A stretch of 64,000 nt of DNA, from positions 14,517,687-14,581,686 of the forward strand of contig CM061919.1 in assembly GCA_031002005.1 (NCBI GenBank). The letters are read 5' to 3'. This DNA comes from Vandiemenella viatica. Lineage: Eukaryota; Arthropoda; Insecta; Orthoptera; Morabidae. Positions 60,205 to 64,000 of this stretch are shown here, piece after piece. The first letter of the stretch is position 1. Every line of letters begins with the position of its first letter. A model generated the notes under the pieces. The model was not told where the DNA came from and ran no database searches. It was given only the letters and a program-made list of their open reading frames with translations. The position numbers and the translations under genes were made by a program.

Positions 60205-60290
60205 TTACAATGTGACTCCCTTATGAAACGCTATTCCAGGTTTTTTCCTATCTCGTCTATTTGTGCAATCATATGCAGCACAACTTGGCA
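60205..60290 (-). pseudogene. THAP-domain N-terminal fragment
   Basis: On the minus strand an ATG opens MPSCAAYDCTNRRDRKKPGI, then AFHK. This is the standard start of a THAP zinc-binding DNA-binding domain (C-X2-4-C pair, then 'G(I/V)xFHKFP'). The frame ends four codons later, without the remaining Cys/His ligands or the conserved Pro/Trp. It could be a first exon whose donor has decayed (no clean GT follows FHK), or a piece of a P-element-like transposon, whose transposases also start with THAP. Confidence 0.5.
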
Positions 60291-60759
60291 TTATAGAAAA
60301 CTTTAGAATATTAGAAAATGAAATATTCTCAGCAGCTGACACAGTGCAAACAGCCCATTGTTTTGGTACTCCTACGATATCCGCCGTGCAGGCACAGTTT
60401 TTTTCACGAGGTTTCACGGATTTCGCGTTAACTCGTCTCCATATATTCCTTCCTCCATGCTACTAACTAAACATGACCTCGAAACGCGCAGGTGGTGCCA
60501 TCTCTCGCACTTTGAACGGACTTTTCAAGCGCCCCTTGTATAACGAGACGTGGAAGGGGGGTGGGGGGAAGTCTCTGAAAGGTCTGCTGATTCTTAACGA
60601 GAATTTAATTTTAACACGATGCGAATTGCTTAAACCAAATCTGTAGTTTGACATACCATTTTTTAATAAGACCAGTATAGCAATCTGCATCGAGGAAAAT
60701 ATGTATAATAAACAGTAACTAAAAATAGTCCTTTGCTCACGTATACTTGAAAACAAACA

Positions 60760-61518
60760 GAAATATAGTCTACATTTGGTTTGCGTAAACCCAACCCCTC
60801 TTCCCCTTTCCACACTGTTAATTTTTGTCAATGTTCTTTACACATATCCCAGTTTTTAACCAATATTGACAGAACTTTGCATACATATTCTTTAGTACCA
60901 ACAAAAAAATAGTGTCTACATTTGGTTTTCAGAAACCCCAACCCCTCTCTTCCTTTCCACCCCATTAATTTTGTAAACTTTTTTTTTTTTTTTTTTTTTT
61001 TTACACATATCCTCACATTTCATCCGTTTTCAATGGTCCTTTGCACACGTATACATTAAATCAAACAGAAAAATACTGTCTTAATTTGATTTTGAGAAAC
61101 CCAACTCCTCTTACTCTTTCCACCCGATTAATTTTCGTCAATGTTGTTTATACATAGCTACAGTTTTGAAGGAACTTTGCACACGTATACTTTAAAGCAA
61201 ACGAAAAAGTACTGTCTGCATTTGGTTTACGGAAATCCAACCCCTGTCTCCCTTTACTCCCACCCACCTTAATTTCAAAAGTCGTTTATAGAAACTCACA
61301 GTTTTTATCAAATTTTTGATGGAACACTGCACACATAACTTTGAAGCAAAGAGAAATTATTGCCTACATTAGGTTTACAAAAACCCACACACTCTCACCC
61401 ATCACCCTTCTTAAACAAAATTTACACATGAAACCATTCAGTTTTCATTGTCATGTTAATGTAATACTGTCTATAAAAGAAATAAAGTAGGCCATGCAAC
61501 GCATGCCGGGAAAACTAG
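60760..61518 (+). mobile_element. Helitron 3' part with about five tandem units
   Basis: The landmark CTACATTTGGTTT recurs, with variation, at about 60771, 60916, 61079, 61218 and 61362 (spacing 139-163 bp). Each unit also has 'CCAACCCCTCT', 'TTAATTTT.GT' and 'GAACTTTGCACACGTATAC'. The array runs into GGCCATGC-AAC-GCATGCC, a 7-bp GC-rich stem with one bulge (about 61492-61508). CTAG (61515-61518) and T follow, which is the Helitron 3' terminus. A poly(T) run (about 60979-61001) expanded in unit two. The 5' end is not identified. Confidence 0.55.
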
Positions 61519-61804
61519 TTGTGAATAAAATATGACGAAGCACTGAATTTAAATAAACGACATGGTTGTTTAAGTAGGATAACCGATTATTTTGTTATAC
61601 TTCTTTACTAGCAAATTTTTAGATAAAGCATAACACAAAACGTGAAACATTTGTCGACAATATGAAAATTATAACACAATATCGTTGAAAATGTGATATG
61701 TAAATTAAAAAACCTTTGTATCTGATGGTAGCATAGGATCATCAGTGACTTCCTGACTAAAACAAAAATACCTGAAAACATTGTATTCTAGAAAATTCCA
61801 CATC
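61519..61804. other. No gene recognised
   Basis: AT-rich sequence between two Helitron-related pieces. Confidence 0.3.
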
Positions 61805-61915
61805 TAATTGTGCGTGCGAGAAGACAGGGACGGGTAACTACAATCCAGCCCAGTTAAGAGTCTGGCCCTGTGATTTATTCGTTTTCATCGCCAATACAAG
61901 CTTAATCGGGAATTA
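61805..61915 (-). pseudogene. Helitron helicase motif VI fragment
   Basis: The minus strand reads FPIKLVLAMKTNKSQGQTLN. This is the same PIF1-type motif as at 12995-12960 (MTINKSQGQTL). Only about 30 residues are recognisable, flanked by stops. Confidence 0.65.
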
Positions 61916-63099
61916 TAATACACTGGTAGCGTATTCGACTCGTATTTAGGTAACAGTGTCAGAGAAAATGTGTTTAGAAGCGACGTGTAATAAAATAATA
62001 ATTATTTTCAGGTGTTCTGCCATTCACGCTATCTTCATCAGGTGAAATTTTAGGTTGAAGTTGATACTGCGATTCCAGGTTGATGAAGCTAGGACGTAGA
62101 CTAATAGTTATCGACGGAATGGTGGAGGTAACTCATTGTGACAATTTGATCCCACGCCCTTTCCTCGAAGCCAATCGGACCATTTTGCACATTAATATCT
62201 TTGATCTGTCTGACACTATATACCACAGAGTTATGGTATAAATACAGACCAGCAAGCTTAACTAACTAATTACATTTTATTTTACCTCTTGTTGTTAGTT
62301 GAATGCTATTTAAATCCAAATTTAACAGACTACAACAATCACCCGATAATCATCATCAAAACCTTTGAATGTTGCCCGTCGTTATAGAAAGGTGTAATTT
62401 TGTACAAACAGAAGGTTTGACCATCATATCTTAAGAAAAGTCTAGTATTAGCTACTTTTCATATATTTGTCTCAAGATGGTTTGTACCTTAATAGTTTTC
62501 ACCCGGATGACATTACATGCTGCAGAATTTACAAATGGTGCTTAGCGCTAATGTGTTAAATTTACTTGAGTGCTCTCCTTACTTTAGAAGTTAGTGATAT
62601 TCAAAGTTTTGTACCGATTATGATATTCACTCTGCCGATAGTCATTGAAATTCTCGACTATTTTCCGTGGTCCTGGAGTTGATGACACAGCCGTCGGCGA
62701 TGCCTTCGTGGCAGTGTCTTGAGAAATTTAACAGGACCAGTTTCCATTTGCCTTGCACAGCACTGAATGAACGGGAATAAAAGGGTGTAGAGCAAACACG
62801 GTGTCGGCCATTCAATCCTGATCTCCTGAAAGGCAAGAATTGCTTTTGTTGCGATCATTATAATTTCGTTATTGTCACAAGTTAGAAAAGTAACAGTTTA
62901 AATGCAGCAACCGTTTATTACCACGTTACATTGGATTATTTTTATAAAGTAACCTAAAATTACAATAAAATTCAAACCAAGAAAAACTCTGTACTTTGAG
63001 GTATATTTTTAAAGACTCGGTTGCTGATCCTATTAATGTGCAGTAGATAAGTAATAGATTTTTGTTAAAAAAATTTTTCGGCCTGTGTGCGTTTGGATG
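61916..63099. other. No gene recognised
   Basis: Weak overlapping ORFs at 62642-62858 (minus) have no known domain. Confidence 0.3.
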
Positions 63100-63430
63100 A
63101 ACGCTATTCGTGCAAAAACCTCTAATCCGATTTTGATGGTGTTTCGATTAATGTACAGTCCGTGCTCCTGCAGGTGACATAACATATATTTCATTTGGAT
63201 TTGAGGACGGAAAGTGAGAAATTTAGGAAATTTTTAAGCTGAATGCGATTGATATAAAAATGTTGGAGGGATTTTGATAGAGTTTTAAATAATGTATAGC
63301 CTTTGGATGTGGTGTTGTAAAGCTGAAAATTTAAGGTATTTTTTCCGTGAAAGCGATTTAGGAAAAAACTACTGGTCGTATTTTGATTGCGTTTTGATCA
63401 ATACATAACCCGTGGTTCCTCGGGTAAAGT
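63100..63430 (+). repeat. Three diverged tandem units, Helitron-like
   Basis: The block GATTTTGATGGTGTTTCGAT (63132) recurs as GATTTTGATAGAGTTTTAAA (about 63270) and TATTTTGATTGCGTTTTGAT (about 63380), each followed by 'AAT(G/A)(T/C)A..(G/C)(T/C)C(T/C/G)' and a TGG/CTC-type end. Such 'CCGATTTTGATG' units are widespread in insect Helitron-like repeats. No terminus is seen. Confidence 0.45.
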
Positions 63431-64000
63431 AGGGTTCATTTTATTCTGATGTGTCATAGAGAAGCTGAGGAATTAAAATAAGTGTCCACCAATTAATTTA
63501 AATTTAAACGTAAGTTATTGCTTGCAGTTTAAATATTTATCTTTTTGTTTGCCGCGGGAACCGCTCACTGTTTTACTATGTTGTAGACTAGGGAAGTGAT
63601 CCCTTCTGCCACCCCGACTATGTTTCCAGCTTCCTGATTCATATACGTATTTTATAATTATTTTACAACTGTACTGATTTGTTTCTTCTCCATTTCAAAT
63701 TAAATGTACACCTAACACGATTTCAGCACCTATAACCATACAAATATTCGTTCCAGGGTATAGTAACTTTTAAAGAATATCATAACAATTTAGGGAACGT
63801 TCTGCTGTGTAGTTTTATTGTCACTGAATTGCAGCACCACTCTCGTACATTATATTAAATATACTCTCAGTATTTTTGGTACCGGGATTCGTCTGGGAAT
63901 AATAAAAGTATAATGGATTGTCTTTGACTGATTTGTAATAGACTTATAACCAAAATAGTTAGACGTTGATAGGGATCAATTTAACTGTCAGATATTGCAC
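63431..64000. other. No gene recognised
   Basis: AT-rich sequence to the window end. Confidence 0.35.

Noticed and set aside
1..64000. Endogenous viral or retroviral (LTR, envelope) sequence
   Set aside because: I found no LTR pairs, protease/integrase motifs or viral gene signatures; all reverse transcriptase pieces look like non-LTR elements.

Overview
The window is AT-rich eukaryotic DNA with no bacterial-style gene organisation. It has intron signals, tRNA-derived SINEs, and several classes of LINE and DNA transposon (RTE-, CR1/L2-, R1- and jockey-type LINEs, hAT, mariner, Helitron). This points to an arthropod, most likely an insect with a large repeat-rich genome; a cockroach, termite, stick insect or orthopteran is my guess from the SINE and LINE style, but the order cannot be proven from this sequence. 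Almost everything recognisable is transposable-element (TE) debris in intergenic or intronic DNA.

Layout: 0-15 kb holds an RTE LINE 3' fragment, a 1.3-kb non-autonomous Helitron, a CR1/L2-like LINE carrying a nested SINE (apparently inside a hAT-like element), two more RTE fragments (one split by a MITE with an 8-bp target duplication), a fold-back MITE and a decayed Helitron helicase. 15-24 kb holds an R1-like LINE fragment, the one good host-gene candidate (a terminal exon at 19097-20873 encoding four near-identical 96-residue repeats), a tandem array behind it and a hAT-like MITE. 24-38 kb holds SINEs, a LINE 3' end with poly(A), and a decayed hAT transposon containing a second hAT MITE, both with 8-bp target duplications. 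38.1-41.2 kb holds a jockey-type retrotransposon bounded by an 11-bp target duplication; it has an intact 839-residue polyQ/zinc-knuckle ORF1 but no reverse transcriptase. 41-51 kb holds SINEs, MITEs and much unassigned sequence. 51.5-56.5 kb is a giant inverted repeat (2.2-kb arms, about 0.57-kb spacer) with Tc1-like outer ends and mirror-image SINEs in both arms. 57-64 kb holds a mariner pseudogene, a MITE-derived tandem array, a THAP-domain fragment and Helitron-related pieces with internal tandem repeats.

The most notable items are the ORF1-only LINE, the 5-kb palindrome, the lineage-specific repeat protein, and a sequence block shared between the CR1/L2-like LINE 3' UTR and the abundant tRNA-derived SINE (called SINE-A here), which could explain how the SINE is mobilised. 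The SINE labels A and B are mine, not database names.
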